Assembly: GCA_949357655.1 (NCBI GenBank)
Contig: CASHTG010000015.1
Coordinates: 3,286,001 to 3,350,000, forward strand
Source: Parascedosporium putredinis
Taxonomy: Eukaryota; Ascomycota; Sordariomycetes; Microascales; Microascaceae
DNA length: 64,000 nt
Direction of reading: 5' to 3'
The position numbers and the translations under genes were made by a program. The notes beneath the pieces were generated by a model. The model ran no database searches, was not told where the DNA came from, and saw nothing but the letters and a program-made list of their open reading frames with translations. This document shows positions 23,801 to 36,660 of the stretch, in pieces. The first letter of the stretch is position 1; each line of letters starts with the position of its first letter.

Positions 23801-25907
23801 AAGGGATCATGGATGAGTTGAGCCTAGGAGCCTCCCATATCAGATTACCTGACAAGAATACTACTACTTGTACAAGTCGAGTCGAGCTGGAGCGTGGAGT
23901 GTGAAGCTCAGGGAGCTACGAAGCAGGGAGGGGGTCCAGAGCTGGAGCTCCGGCGCGCAGGCTTACCAGCCGCTCTGGATCCTTCACTCTGCATGTGCAA
24001 GCTGTAAGTGATCGACGAGTCCCATGCATCTCTGGCGGCTGCATGAGAGGTGATACAAGCTACGGGCTCTTCATTCCTTTTTTTTCCTTTTACTTTCTTT
24101 TTCTTTTCTTTTTCTTTTTCTTTTTCTTTTTCCCTTTCCGCGTTTCTGTCCAGGGTTCGACCGGAGGTGCATCGACGTCCGTGTCTTGTTTGTGGATGCC
24201 GGTGCGGATACGGGAGTGGAGGTAGATGTGGCCTCGACCCTCGACCCTCGACATCCTTGATCGCCATCGTCGTCCCGTCAAGGGGGAGGGAGGGAAGGAA
24301 GTGGATGGAACGGGGGTTCAAGTCAAAGAATAGATAAAAAGCTGCTGTCGCGAATGGCCGAACCAAGCTTCCTCGACCTCTTCTGGTCTTCAGTCTTCTC
24401 GTGGTCGACCCAAACAACCCTTTACTCCCCCAACTCACGCCTTTCGTGGCACAGGCAAGACGGTGAAGCAGAGCTCTGGTAGTTCTTGCAGGTTTGCTCC
24501 TACTACCTTTACCTCATCTCGCGGTGTTCTTTGTCTTCTCCTGCTTGTCTGGTGTCGACGGGTCTACGCCTGTACATTTCTTGGCATCAGTTTCCATTCT
24601 TACCTTCTTGGTCCTTTTACATCTTTTTTATTTTCTTCTGCCCTCGTTCCATCCCACCCTCTGGGCAGCTGTTGATACCTCGGCCTTGACAATCTTATTC
24701 TTACGGCCATCGCCACTTTCGCATTGTATTCCCGCCTTGACAGGATTTCGAGGACCAAGCGGAGCAGTCGGTCTCACCCCTTTTTCAACTTTCACATTTC
24801 ATCTTTTTTCTCCTCTTTTTGCATTACAACCATCTTTTGCCCCCTCTCTTTCGTCCTTTCTCGCATCATATTCCCAGCATTTCTACCTGCATCTTTTATA
24901 TATAGACCTGGCGTCACTTGCTTTCTTCCTGCATCCCTTTCCCTCTCTTTAGCTGGTTTGATTCGCCGGCACCCTGCATCTCGCACTGCATATTGCTAGA
25001 CCACGTGTGCGTCGAACTGCAGCGCAACATCGTCATCACCAGCACAATCTCAGGTCCGAAAAAGGGTCTCTGTCACTTTTTCTCACAAGAAGACGGTGTG
25101 TCCTTGGTAAACGGCAAATTCGCTGAACTCGGTAAGTGGATGAAGGTCCCGCTCGCTCTTTCCCTCTTTCCCCAATTCCCTTCGGTCCGTTCAGTGGGTG
25201 GCACGGACATCAGTGATTGACTGCACTGAACCTCGTGCGCCTTCCCACTGTCACCTTGACCATTCCCAATTCTCTTCCAGCTCCTCGGCGTCAGAGTCTG
25301 ACCGTCGACTGACGAGGAAACGTGCAAATAGGACAACAGAAACAGAAATAAGACGGGCTATAATCTATTAGTCCCTCCACAAGCTGATCAAGCTGTCAGC
25401 CTCCAAGAAGTGCATTCTGTGGCACAAAGGCGTCATTTCGAAAAACAGAAAACATTCCAACAATCACCTGTCGGGCTCCTGCACATTGTCTGAATCGATT
25501 CCCGATTTTAGACTCCGACTACCGGCACGCAGTACGGTTACCGAAAAGGTACATTGCCCCTCCCCAGTCTAGACCCTTCAGTGATGCCAGAGAACTCGTG
25601 AGGAAAAACAAGTACACCAAAAAAACATAGAGTTGAGCCGGAACTAACGACGGAATCCCAAAGAAGGATCAACAGACCAACTTCGAACCAATCGCACGCG
25701 GCAACCCCGATTACCCGAGTCCCACACCATGTCTTTCTCCAGAAGCGCCGTCACTTCCCCACGTCTCTGCATCCAGCCCTGAGCAACCCGCCGCCAACTC
25801 TGCCCCATCCTGAAGGGTATATGAGCACAATCTCGGACCGCCCAAAACTTCCAGCGCCCGTCTCGGTGCTCCCCCAACCCATTCCCTCTCTCCACGCTGA
25901 AGCGTTA
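20881..25907. other. Gene-free block and NAD kinase upstream region
   Basis: About 5 kb with no recognised gene. A pyrimidine tract lies at 24069-24139, with CT-rich sequence continuing to about 24960. A plausible spliced leader intron runs from gtaagt at 25132 to ttccag near 25280. An open frame on the minus strand (21059-21523) has no family resemblance. Confidence 0.4.
24069..24139. repeat. Pyrimidine (TTTTTC)n tract
   Basis: About 70 bases of T and C with repeated ctttttctttttc units. It is probably a promoter-type polypyrimidine tract of the kind common upstream of fungal genes, although the next recognised start codon is 2 kb away. Confidence 0.7.
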
Positions 25908-27641
25908 ATGCGCCATGCCAACGCTGAATCAACTCGAGTCCCCCGCCTGCTGCCTCTTTCCTGAGCGGCCTCTCTTCTGAGTCCCCGCTGTTGCCCCCGC
26001 CGACGGTGTCGCCAAGCTTGCCACAGCCCCCGGCCATCGGAGGAACACGCCCTCTCACGAGATCCCCCGCCAAACCATTATCAAGGCACTTGCCTCTGTC
26101 GCCAGAAACCACAAGCCCGAAGCCCTCAGCTTGCCCGGCATGCTTTCCGCTCACAGCATGGTCGATGAGCGGCCCGGCACTTCCTCGTCGCAGCAGCTCA
26201 CAGACGCTCTCAACGAAATTGCGGCGAGCCAGAACCTCACCCCCACCCTTTCCACCGCCCTCCCCGCCGGCCTGCAGTCGCCGTGCTTCTACCACCAGCG
26301 TTTCGATGATGCTGTCGACATCGACAGGGTTCTCGAGGAGATCAAGAATGACCAGTACATGTCGCATTCCCGTCTCGTCCAGACCGCCACCGGCGTGCGC
26401 GAGGTTGCTAAGCAGCTGCAGCGACGCCCCATCAAGCGCGCGGTACGCAATGTCATGATTGTCACCAAGGCGCGCGACAACCAGCTCGTCTACATGACGA
26501 GGGAGCTCGCCGGTTTTCTACTCCGGACCCCTCGGTACGGCTCCGACGTTGGCGTCAATGTCTTTGTCGACGCCAAGCTCCGCAACGGCAAGCGCTTCGA
26601 TGCCGCGGGACTTCTTGCCGAGGACCCTCGCTTTGCGGATATGCTCAAGTACTGGACCCCCGATCTCTGCTGGTCCCGCCCCGAGATGTTTGACCTTGTC
26701 CTTACTCTTGGCGGAGACGGCACCGTGCTCTTCACCTCGTGGCTCTTCCAGCGCATCGTCCCGCCTGTGCTGTCCTTCAGTCTCGGCAGCCTCGGGTTCC
26801 TCACAACCTTTGAGTTCGAGCGTTACAAGGACCACCTAAACCGGATCATGGGTTCTGAGGGCATGAAGGTCAATCTTCGCATGCGCTTCACCTGCACGGT
26901 CTACAGAGACAGCATCAACCACCAGAACGAAGAGGCTGAGCAGTTCGAGGTTCTCAACGAGCTCGTCATCGATCGTGGCCCGAGCCCCTACGTGTCCAAC
27001 CTCGAGCTTTATGGTGACGACGAGTTGCTCACCGTGGTCCAGGCGGACGGCTGCATCTTTTCCACGCCAACTGGTAAGTAGTATTCATAGAGAAGACGTC
27101 AAAGCCTCGGTATGAGTTTGTATAGAGTCCTAACATTTTTTCCTTTTTCCCCCATTTCTAGGATCTACAGCGTACTCGCTCTCCGCCGGTGGCTCTCTTG
27201 TCCACCCCGACATTCCCGCCATTCTTCTTACCCCCATCTGCCCCCACACCTCTCTTTCCGGCCCATGGTTCTTAGCGATACCATGGCCCTCAAAGTGTCG
27301 GTGCCGCGGAACTCGCGTGCGACGGCCTACTGTGCGTTTGACGGCAAGGGCCGCCTCGAGCTTCGGCAGGGCGACTACGTCACCATCACCGCCAGCCAGT
27401 ACCCGTTCCCCACTGTCGCTCGGACAGATACTGAATGGTTTGACAGCGTGTCGCGCACGTTGAGGTGGAACGTTCGTGCCGCGACGCAAAGGCGTTTGAC
27501 CCCTTTGCTGGGGACAAGGATGATCTCGCGGGCGACTGCGCCGAATGGGACATTGACACGGACTCGGCTTGCTATGCGAGCGAGGAAGGCAGCGTTAGTG
27601 CCAGTCCTCTGAGGAGACAGATGAGCCTCTTGGGCATGTGA
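25908..27641 (+). CDS. NAD kinase (ATP-NAD kinase), N-terminus uncertain
   Basis: Phosphorylates NAD(H) to NADP(H). The clear coding part starts at ATG 26140 or 26158 and runs to 27073, then an intron (27074-27161, branch ctaac) and exon 27162-27641. Diagnostic motifs are LVLTLGGDGTVLFTSWL with the catalytic GGD, FSLGSLGFLTTFEFE, and after the intron STPTGSTAYSLSAGGSLVHPD. Later come CAFDGKGRLELRQGDYVTITASQYPFPTV. Two frame breaks occur. One at CC 27249-27250 restores CPHTLSFRPMVLSD. The other near 27480 leads into a Ser/Asp-rich tail ending SPLRRQMSLLGM. Upstream sequence is open in the same frame to 25981. An ATG at 25908 (MRHANAES) could be the true start if one base is missing before 25978. 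The C-terminal 50 residues look like a regulatory tail. Confidence 0.9.
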
Positions 27642-30479
27642 GAGGGGGCGTTTTCTGATGAATGGGCTTCCCATCACATCTTTCTTCTCTCTTTCTTCTT
27701 TTCCCCGTCCTCGTCGCCGTCTCTCCGCGCTACCTTTTAAGGGGCGTGACCTGGAACTTTTTTTTCCTTTTTCTTTTTTTTTCTTCTCTCCTTCTCCTTT
27801 ACTTGCAGCTTTCTTTTTCCCCCTCTTCTCTATTTCTCTATTCTCCTTTTTTCATATTATTTGAAGGAGACTTTTCTAAAGGGAAAGGGGGTGAATGCAG
27901 GGTAAAGCACCAGTTTCTTTTGAACTGCGTCTTGATCTGTCTTTTCCGTTGCACATATAACATTGCATATACCATGGCCATGAGCCGGTGACTTGTTTGA
28001 GGCGCTCCGTCCAACGAGTAATGATGATATCTTCATATTTGCTGCTTAGCCCGATTGACCGGAGAGCGAGCTCAAAACCCACATCTTTGTTACATACACC
28101 ACATCTACATCTGCACACAAACCTAGAAACCTTCACATCGAAACGAGTGTGGTTCAAAACTTAGATAGACTTTGGCCGAAGCCAACACATTTGCTCTGGC
28201 AATATCAACTTTTTTTTTTTAAACAAGATCAGAAATCTACTATTACTTTTTGGCCTAGAATGATATGAGACCGGATTCTGTGAGACTTGTGAGACATGCC
28301 TGGAAATTGATGGAGAAGTGGATGGGAATTGATAGAGAAGTGGATGGGAGAGACAGCGGACAGTCTAACGAACTGGCACGAACTGGCACGAACTACGTTC
28401 TCTAGGTCGCTCAGACAAGGCTGATCCTCTTCACATCCACCTCAAACAAGGGGCACTAGGGACGAGACAGTGACGGGAAGTGGATTTTGGGTTACGTATT
28501 CCGAACCAATCCCCTCTCCACGAACAAGGCCAAAAAGAGGGAGAACGGGAAGAAAACCCGCCATGAAGAGTAAAAGGGCAAGATGAGCCGAATAGGGAGA
28601 GACGAAAAAGAAAGGGTGGGAGGGACGGGTTTGCGGAAGAGAAGGGAGGAAGGATCGTCGGGGGATCTTCTTTTGCGTTGGCGTGATCGACAGCAGGGAG
28701 AGCCTTTTTTTTTCTCTCTTTTTTCTCTTTTCTTTCTTTCTCTTTCCCGTTTTCGTTTCAGCAGAACAACGGAGAAGAGGAAAGATGTGGTGGGCTTTTT
28801 TACGGGTCTAGGTACAGGGGCCAGTTCCACCTCGGAAGGACGACGGGCTGGTAAGAATGCATTCTAGAGTGGCGCGGCACCCAAGGAAAAAACCTTGATA
28901 AAGGCGGGGGCTACAAACGCCGCAAGAGCAAGGGCGAAATGGGGAGACGGTTGAGCCAGACCTCGTTCATGGGAATAGCGTGGGCAAAAGGGAAACGTTT
29001 GGAGAAATCAAGTCTCTGGCTTCACGTGGGTCTTTCCCCCGCCCGGCGTTGTCGCTCGGCGTACCGAAACTTATCATCCCGGCGTGGGTGCGGACGAAAG
29101 AACGTTGTGGGTGTTGAGGTGCACCCGAGGGAGGCCCGGGGGCGGGGGCCGGCCCGAAGCATCGACTTTGGGGCTTGATCTTGACCCATCATGTTCCGCG
29201 TCCGTCATGGCTGGGTGGAAATGGCAAAATCTTATATCCAAGGCCATCGATCCCATCTAGCCATGGATTCATTGGAAGAGGGATCACAGGATACTACGGA
29301 GAGTTGGAAAAGGAGAGAAGAAGAAAAGGACAAGGACCGTTGGCAAGAGGCCACGAGACGCGGAGCTGGTTCGCACGAGTATTGTCATTCATAGTCTTGT
29401 TCGTCATAAGAACCGAGAGAAGAGAGAGAGAAGAGCAGCAAAAACAACAAGACAGAAGTCGCCTCCCCTCAGAGGAACGAGCAAGCCCATCCCCACGTCG
29501 CACGGAGATGAGGCAAGGACACAAAAAAAAAAATAGTCCAAGACAGACGTGGATTTCCCGAGAATGAACATAATGCTCAAACTCGTTCCAAGCTTTCCCT
29601 CATTCCTCATCCCAGTACCAGGACAACCCCAAGTAGAGGTGTTTGTATGTATCAATCCAACACACACACACACACACATAAATCCGACAAAGAAAGAAAC
29701 AAGATAAAAAGCACAAGAGCCCACGACACCAGTAAACCCCGCCAAACCCACTCCGGCCGAAATACCAAGAGAAAACAAAAGAGTTATAGGAAAAACAAAA
29801 AGGAAAAGAGGACCGAGCCCAGACAACCCAAAAACCGGTCAGTGGTCCAGGGAACTGAAAAGCCATGGTCCGAATGGTCTTGCCATTGTCGTGGAGCAAA
29901 CAAAAGCTCTCAGCACCAACCAACCGAGCCCAAAAGGTGTGGCGAGCCTGCGAATATCACCATCGTCGGCGTCCAACCAACCTAGGTAGGCCCCGTGGCC
30001 GCTGTGTGTGACAAGATTCTGTATCCACGCCCAATTAATAGTGCTTTTCCGTTTCAAGAGATGCGTACGCCGCCGAGCTGAATTCCATTTCTTCCCCTCC
30101 CCTCCCCCATTGTGCCGCTGCCCGCAGGCCAACGGCGGGCATGATTTTCCACCGGCCCTCACCAAGGGGGTTTCCAACACGGCAAGGCCGAGAACATCGG
30201 GTTCTCATGACCACGAGGCCAGGTGCAGCGGATAAACACCGCAAAAAGAAGGATTTTCCCCAATCTGCGCTGATCATGGGAAATCCTGCAACGCCGGCTG
30301 TGAATCTTTAGCCTCCTTCCCCCTATCCGAACTGTTTTTTTCTCCCCTCGTCCCAGGTGCTGTGTTGACCCTAATTGCTCTTCAGCCTTAAGCAAGGCCC
30401 ATTTTGTGTGAGGCGGGACGTTCGCATGGCAAGACCTCCACCTGCCTTTTTCCCTCTCCGCCGATCACGTCATGCCGTG
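27642..30479. other. Convergent intergenic region with simple repeats
   Basis: No gene recognised. It contains T-rich 3' sequence after the NAD kinase (27750-27860), an imperfect direct repeat of about 22 bp at 28300-28350 (gggaattgat.gagaagtggat), a doubled cgaactggca at 28370-28393, and a CA dinucleotide run at 29661-29678. Confidence 0.45.
29661..29678. repeat. (CA)n microsatellite
   Basis: Nine uninterrupted CA units in otherwise unannotated sequence. Confidence 0.9.
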
Positions 30480-32546
30480 CTACCTCCAGTTGCCCTGGCT
30501 GAGAGCCAACAAGCCGGCAACGCAATCGGCATCGCCCTTCTTACTCGGGCTCACATCGCCTCGCATGAACCGCTCCACTTCCTCCTCCGGCATTCGGGAT
30601 CGCCGAGTCTCATCATCCTCAAAGATGCTCACGGGTTCATCCCCAGATTTGAGGCCGCGACGTTGAAGAGGCGCGGTATTAGCCCGGATAGACCAAAAGT
30701 GGGCCCTCGTGGCTGTTCCTGCAGGCCCCGATCCGCCTTGCGCGGCGGCTGGGACGGGTGCCGGCCGGAAGAGGCCGTCGGACGGCACGGCCAAATGGCA
30801 GGTTTCCCTCCTCGTCAGGGCTCCAGTTCTCCTTGTCCGAGTCGCCAGATGGGGAAACGAGCATCGACACCTTGAGCTTCTTGCTGGGGGCATCCTTCTC
30901 GGGAAACTCGTCGTTCTCGTCCCTGACCCTCACAACTTCGGTAAGAGGACCGCTAGAGAGTCGCGAAATGCTGGAGAAACTCCTGCCCAGTTTCGTCTTC
31001 TTGGCGTTGAGTTGAGAGCGCCTCGCGAGGGGCGCGTTGCGCTTCGAGCCGTTGGGCTGGAGGACCGATCCCGAGGATCGGAGAAGGCTAATGGCAGCGA
31101 GGGCCGAACCGTTGGCCTCGTTTTCCGCCATCTTGGTCAAATCGTCGGGCGCGTCGTCGTCGCAGCACAGCTCCCAGGCATTGACATCGCGAGACCTGCC
31201 GCGAGATAGACGAGGAGGCGGAAGGCTACCCGTCAAGGCAGAGATAGGGGTAGGGTTATGCTGGGGAGGGCACTGTGGCTCCGTTGCAGGCTCCGGGGTC
31301 GGACCTGAGGTAATGTGGGAAGCGCGGACATGGGTCGCTCGGCTTGCAGACGGGGAGGGCTCGTTTCGTTGGCGATAATCTCGGCTTTTCCTTCAAGAGA
31401 GAAGGACAGGCGGACTCGGGATGGTCGGGGAAGTACGTTGCCGTCGGACCGAGTCGAAGAGCACGACGACGGTGCGAGAGAGTCGAGCCTGTGGAAGGCA
31501 CTACGTCAGTACATGGTCGTCCAGGGCAAAAAGCATCAACATTCCAATAACATACTTGACAGCTTCGTCACTAGCGCCGCCGGCCAAGGCCGATGGCGTG
31601 GAGAAGGAGCTGAGAGGGTTCCATCGGTTGGACAGGAAGCCGCCGGCCCCAGGGAAGGATTGAGAGATTGCTGGGGAGGTGCTGGCCGAAGGAGGCGAGG
31701 GAGTCTGGGCACCGACTCTTGGGATATCTTCGGGCTTGACCTCAGAGTCCATGACCGGTGACTCGTTTACATCACTTCCAGCTCCATGTCCGTGAAAGTG
31801 GGGGCTATCCGCCTCCTGGGATAACGCGGGAGATGCATGGCTGCTAGCATTCACGACGGCACCGACACTTGGAGCGGGAGAGTAGGGGTTTTCGGGGTGG
31901 AGCGAGGTTTTAGGGAGTGAGAGCTCGGAGATGATCTGGATACCACCGCAACGAAGGGCGGCAATCTCTTGCGGCGTAAGAGGGCGGGACTTGCGGCGGT
32001 CGTTCTGGCGGCGGTTCTGGAACCAGATCTAATAGGTGTCCGTTGTTAGAACCTACCGTGCCCACACCAGGAATGCCGGACGAGAGTGATCAAGTGAGGC
32101 ATGGGGTTTCACCAAGGCACGGTTTACTTACTTGAACCTCCTTCTCGTTCAAAGAAACGCGTTTTACGATTTCGAGACGCGCTATCTTGTCAGGCTTGGG
32201 GTTTTCTTGGTAGGCGGATTCTAAGATGGTCTTGTCTCCAGCCCTATTCCATAATAGATAGGTTAGTACCTCTATTTTCCACAGTCCCGCGAGTTACTAT
32301 CCCCAGACGTGCTAAAAACATAGCAGCCCGCATATCGGCGCGTCTTCAACCAAGAAAGGGGGAAACATCATACTGGGTACGCTTCCGCTTATTCTTGGGG
32401 TGTTTTTGCGGGTCGACCTTGACCACTGTGAGCTCGCCCATTGTCTTGGGGGTCGCGATGTGATTTGTAGGTGGCGTGGATTCCGCCGCCATTGTGTATC
32501 CCGAGAACTCGAAGGAGGAGGTCGGTGAGGTTTCTGCGGATGCCAT
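30480..32546 (-). CDS. Homeodomain transcription factor (Yox1/Yhp1-like)
   Basis: Nuclear DNA-binding regulator. Exons on the minus strand are 32546-32374, 32243-32132, 32028-31556, and from 31488 onward. The homeodomain lies about residues 52-110, KNKRKRTQAGDKTILESAY then LNEKEVQIWFQNRRQNDRRK, with the invariant WFQNRR recognition helix (Trp, Phe, Asn, Arg). It is followed by RPLTPQEIAALRCGGIQII and a long Ser/Pro-rich disordered region. The C-terminal tail reads DCVAGLLALSQGNWR. Frame breaks occur at G-run 31247-31250 (restores PPISALTGSLPPPRLS), C-run 30726-30729, and near 30650-30665. The overall plan resembles the homeobox regulators of conidiation and cell cycle described in filamentous fungi (HTF1/kal-1, yeast Yox1/Yhp1). 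That orthology is inference. The family is secure; the exact gene name is not. Confidence 0.88.
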
Positions 32547-34265
32547 GGTGGAAGACGAGGGATTAAGGGCGAATTAAGATTATAAACGAGTGGACTGCAT
32601 CAGCAAAGACGAAAGCAAACTGAAGGAAAGAAAGAAGAAGAAAAACAACAGCCAAGCAAAGGAGAGTGAATGTCGTGTCCTGCCACCGAGAGTAAACGAG
32701 TTAAAAAGGCCTGACAACACGCTTGCGAGAGAAGAAGCAGGAAGGGTTGGAGGTCGAGTTTGAGCGTGTATCGATGTATTAAGCGTGGGACAATACTAAT
32801 AAATGGAAGCCGGGGGTTTAAGAGGGTAGTGGCAAGAGGGCGAAAGCTCTTAAACAAGGGCCTCGCGGTGCCGCGAGCGTGGTGGGATGGGACAAGGGTC
32901 CGCGATCAAGCAGCAGATGGGTAATAATACCAAGGTACAGTGGCACCCCCGTCCGCGTTTTCGCTTTGAACCAGTCATGTCGCGTGGTTGAGACCCTCTT
33001 TCACTCAATTAGGAAATTAACGTCAACATCTTGCATCCGCAGAGTCACGTGAAGCGCTTAATGTCACCTTGGAGAGAAATAGACATTTCCAAGTCCCCGA
33101 TACAGAGATTATCGGTTTATCCGTTCCACGTCGCCGTGTCTCCGGCAACCGCAGCACGCGAAATAAGGTGAGGGCAGTTGCAAATTTTATTCCTTTTTTC
33201 TGTTTTTTTCTTCTTTTTTTCTCCTCAATTCATCTTTTCCCCTGCTACAATTAACCTCCTTCTGACTTTTTGAGGGTTAGAATAACGTTGAACAAATACT
33301 GCTCAAGATATTGAGTGGACCAATCTATCTGTCTTATTTACGGAGACAGCCGGGGGCAATAAAACACAAGCAAAAACTTTTTTGGGCCCATGTCGCGACA
33401 GCGCGATGTCTCAAATCCGTTGCAAGGAAGAACCCCGACTATCGCATATCGCGTAGGCTCTCCCGAGACGCGGTCTGCAAGATACTTCATCGCCCAATTT
33501 CCGGTGCCCCATCTCAACTCAACCCTCAACCTCAAGTAGCCAAGTAATAATAATTGATTAGTATTACTCTGGGGCCTGCGATCGATAGCCATCGCTTGAT
33601 GTACCTCGTACTATCCTTTTTCTCGCTTGAGCACCGAGAACGCGTTCAACGCTGTCAAATTGAGACATGCAGCCACTCCAAGTCGCGCTCTCGATTTCCA
33701 AGCCAACATCAAATAGTGTGTACATGAAAGGGACTCGGGTTCCGTAGGGCTCTAGCTGCTTGCTCGCTCAACTCGCCGTGCTCCTCTCCCTTTATAATCC
33801 CCCTTTCCCCCATCACAGCTCACCGACATATAATACCGAGGTATTGGTTGACTATCCCATTATGCTCGAGGACTGTCTCCAACAAAAAACTTCCGAGTTA
33901 AGCTGCAGAGGATAAGTACAAAAGCATGCTTAATTTTACTTCCGGTACCCCCAACGCAAAATATGCAAGCCTTTATGGCTCTCGGCAAAGGTTGATTGGA
34001 TCCTTCGAGGGCCAATGCACATTGTTGATCCATCCCCTCCTCGTGCACTGCATCTTGCAGCGCCTTTAGATTCAAAGTCGATGCTTTTATGAAGGTGTCT
34101 GTTTGGGGTTATACACCCTCTCAAAGACATGCACCACTAAGAGGTACAAGTATATTCTAACGTGTTATGCCCAGTCCTCTCTCCCCTCCTTCGTTTAAAA
34201 TGCATACAGGCGTGGAGAGGTCTATCGGTTTCCACTTAACACTTAACCTTGCATCCAAATTGAGA
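32547..34265. other. Intergenic, homeobox gene promoter
   Basis: No gene recognised. The 1.7 kb include GA-rich leader sequence (32600-32660) and T-rich stretches (33185-33240). A long upstream region fits a developmentally regulated transcription factor, but no specific operator is visible. Confidence 0.45.
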
Positions 34266-36660
34266 TCAAATACTTGTTGCGTTCGTGTCATGCCGTGAAG
34301 CCCGTTTCCGTGAATTTTCATGAGGCGCCTTGTTGCCAGTTTCCTCTCGTCCTTTTCCTCTCTCAATCCCCATCTTCATCCACAATCCACCCATCTTCAA
34401 CGCCACCGCCGTCACCCTCCCCCTCCCCTCGCCTTCGTTACCTTCATCTGCATCTGTGTCCGGAGTGCTGGGTAAGTCGGGAATAAGGGGAATCTGAACA
34501 ATCTCGGTCAGATTCTTCTCGCCCGTAGCCAGGTCACGGCCCCGGATCGCCCTGTGATACAAATCCACGGCGACGCCTGGGTTATCTACCGGGATGCTAT
34601 GGCCTGCCTCGTAGACTACGGCAAACGAGAGGTTCCCAAACTCCCGGACCTTGCCGCTTTCCTTGCCACCGGACTGGAGGGGCACGTAAGGGGTCCCTCG
34701 GAAAAATATAGATTGCGTATAGTTCAGCGCCAGCGAAACAGCCTCCCACCAAACCTAAATACACCCGGGGCTGTTAGCACTTTGCACTACGCCTCGTAGG
34801 TCGTTTTGCGAGGACTCACCAGTTGCCGATATAATCCGCGTCACCGTAGGCGAGCCTGAGAGCACGGCCTGTTAGAACCCGAGGGCCGTCCGAGTGGCGA
34901 TATTTCTTGGCTGACCATGGCTACTTACAATACACGGACCCCGTGGTCCAGCAAGAATTCGAGATCCTGAAGAAATCTAGGGTATGCGTAATCTCCAGAG
35001 TGCTGAAAGGCTAGATATACGTCGTAATTGGACTCTTTGTACTCAAAGTCAACCGCAATCCCCAGCGCCTCCTGCGTGGCCGGCTCGTTGAGATACTTGA
35101 CAAAAAATCGGGATAGAGCCGCTGGTCGCTGGTTTTGCGGATGTCGTACATGCTTCGCTGGCTGTACGTGTAATAGGGACCCTCGACATTGTCCCTACAC
35201 ATGGTGGCCGCTTGCGAGCAAAGGGTGCTTGTAGCAGGACTAGAGGTACGGATAAGTTGAAGTACATGTAAGCCCACGGAGCTGTAAACGAATGAGGGTG
35301 TCCGTGAGATGTCGAGTAAGCCTACCTTGTTGAATTCATGTTGTATTCTTGCCTGCAGCGCCAAAGCTGGTCCAAGCATCCGTTGACCATATAACACGCA
35401 GTCGTCATATAGTCGATCCATTCCTCATCCAGGGCCTGGACGCCATAAGTATTGTTGGCGGCAAAGACGGGGTACTAAAAGACAACCAGGACATGAGCCA
35501 CGAACTCGCCGGCCTTCTAGCGGATTGCGAGGCCATTAGTGGAAGCACTTACGGTGGGGAACTGGATCTCTGCATCGATAATACCATTGCCGATGCCCAA
35601 GGTCTCGAGTTCAAGCTCCACCCCGGTGAGCACCCCAGCCTTGATGGCCTCATTTCGTTCGTAAAAATACCGATAGAAGGCTTGCCGTCCTCGCGAGTTA
35701 GCCAGGATCACCCTCGTGCACAATTCAACCCTCTTTCTCTCGTCCGTTTCAACTCACCAGGTCCGTAATGCCCCCGTAACTAGACAAGAGTCAGCCTACA
35801 CGATTCTTGATCCCGTATATCCAACCGGGGCCATCCAATGTAAGCACGTGTGAACTCACCTTTCCGTCCATAAGTGGAATGACTTTGACCGAATGCTCGA
35901 CCCAATCTCGGGGAGCTCCTGGAGCAGTGCCTGAACAGCGTGCCACGCCGCTATCGCCGCCGTCTCTGTATGGTCTATCGATGCGGTTTCCGTAAACGGA
36001 ACCAACGAGTTCTCGTCTCTCGAGTCAGACGAGAATCCCACCCCGAAAGGTTGGGAGAGGAAGAGCAGGTTCGATTCTTGGTTCCATCTAGTAGCCCAGT
36101 TAGCCGCTACCGGTACTCGGCACTTTATCGCGCACCGGCTCAAACGTCTTACGATTGAAAGTTAGGTGACGTCGTCAAGTCAGGATTGACCCGACACGGC
36201 CCAATTCCTAATTCCACATGCAACGTCTGTCATCAGCCATCTCGAGTTTCCAACATGCCGCCGGCCCTGTTATTCGGCCCATACACCGCATCACTAACCG
36301 TTAAACACCCCGATCAGCGAGTCTGATCCAGGCCCCCGTTCAGCCAAAGCGTGATGGGCGCTGTTTCGGGATCCTTCCTTGCCTCGAAGAGCCAGAAGAA
36401 GAGGTGCAAATTCTCATCTAGATCCACGAAACCCGAAAATGAGCGCACCCCGGCGTCGATTCACATATATTCGGTTCCCGAAACCGCAGTCGTACGGAAT
36501 CCGTGACGTTGAGCTCTGTAAGGGCATCTTCCTCTCGCTTGCTCCAGGATCCCATGCGGTTCCGGATATTCGCCTCGAGATGCGGCCCGGCGTGCCAACC
36601 CAGGGCCCCCACCCCAGGAAGCCATGGGATGGGTAATAAGAAGAGCCCTAAAGCCAACAT
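34266..36660 (-). CDS. Secreted serine carboxypeptidase (peptidase family S10)
   Basis: Removes C-terminal residues from peptides in the secretory pathway, vacuole or outside. The start MLALGLFLLPIPWLPGVGAL is a signal peptide. Supported exons (minus): 36660-36299, 36207-36153, 36087-35860, 35779-35758, 35689-35553 and 35474-35326, then about 35290 to the stop. Family hallmarks are ITLWLNGGPGSDSLIG, GIGPCRVNPDL, WNQESNLLFLSQPFGVGFS, and the nucleophile motif WTESYGGHYGP. The catalytic Asp is in LLAYGDADYIGNW and the His in YEAGHSIPVDNP. Six single-base breaks at homopolymers (36448-36451, 36333-36337, 35771-35775, 35102-35107, 34745-34747, plus one unresolved) hide this in raw frames. The tail after the His domain is acidic then basic, without a visible membrane segment, so a Kex1-type anchor is unlikely. 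Confidence 0.9.

Noticed and set aside
29661..29678. CA repeat as a regulatory element
   Set aside because: A short microsatellite in unannotated sequence without other support.
30709..31209. Plus-strand 166-codon frame antisense to the homeobox gene
   Set aside because: Shadow of the real minus-strand coding region, whose Ser/Pro/Asp-rich sequence continues across it.
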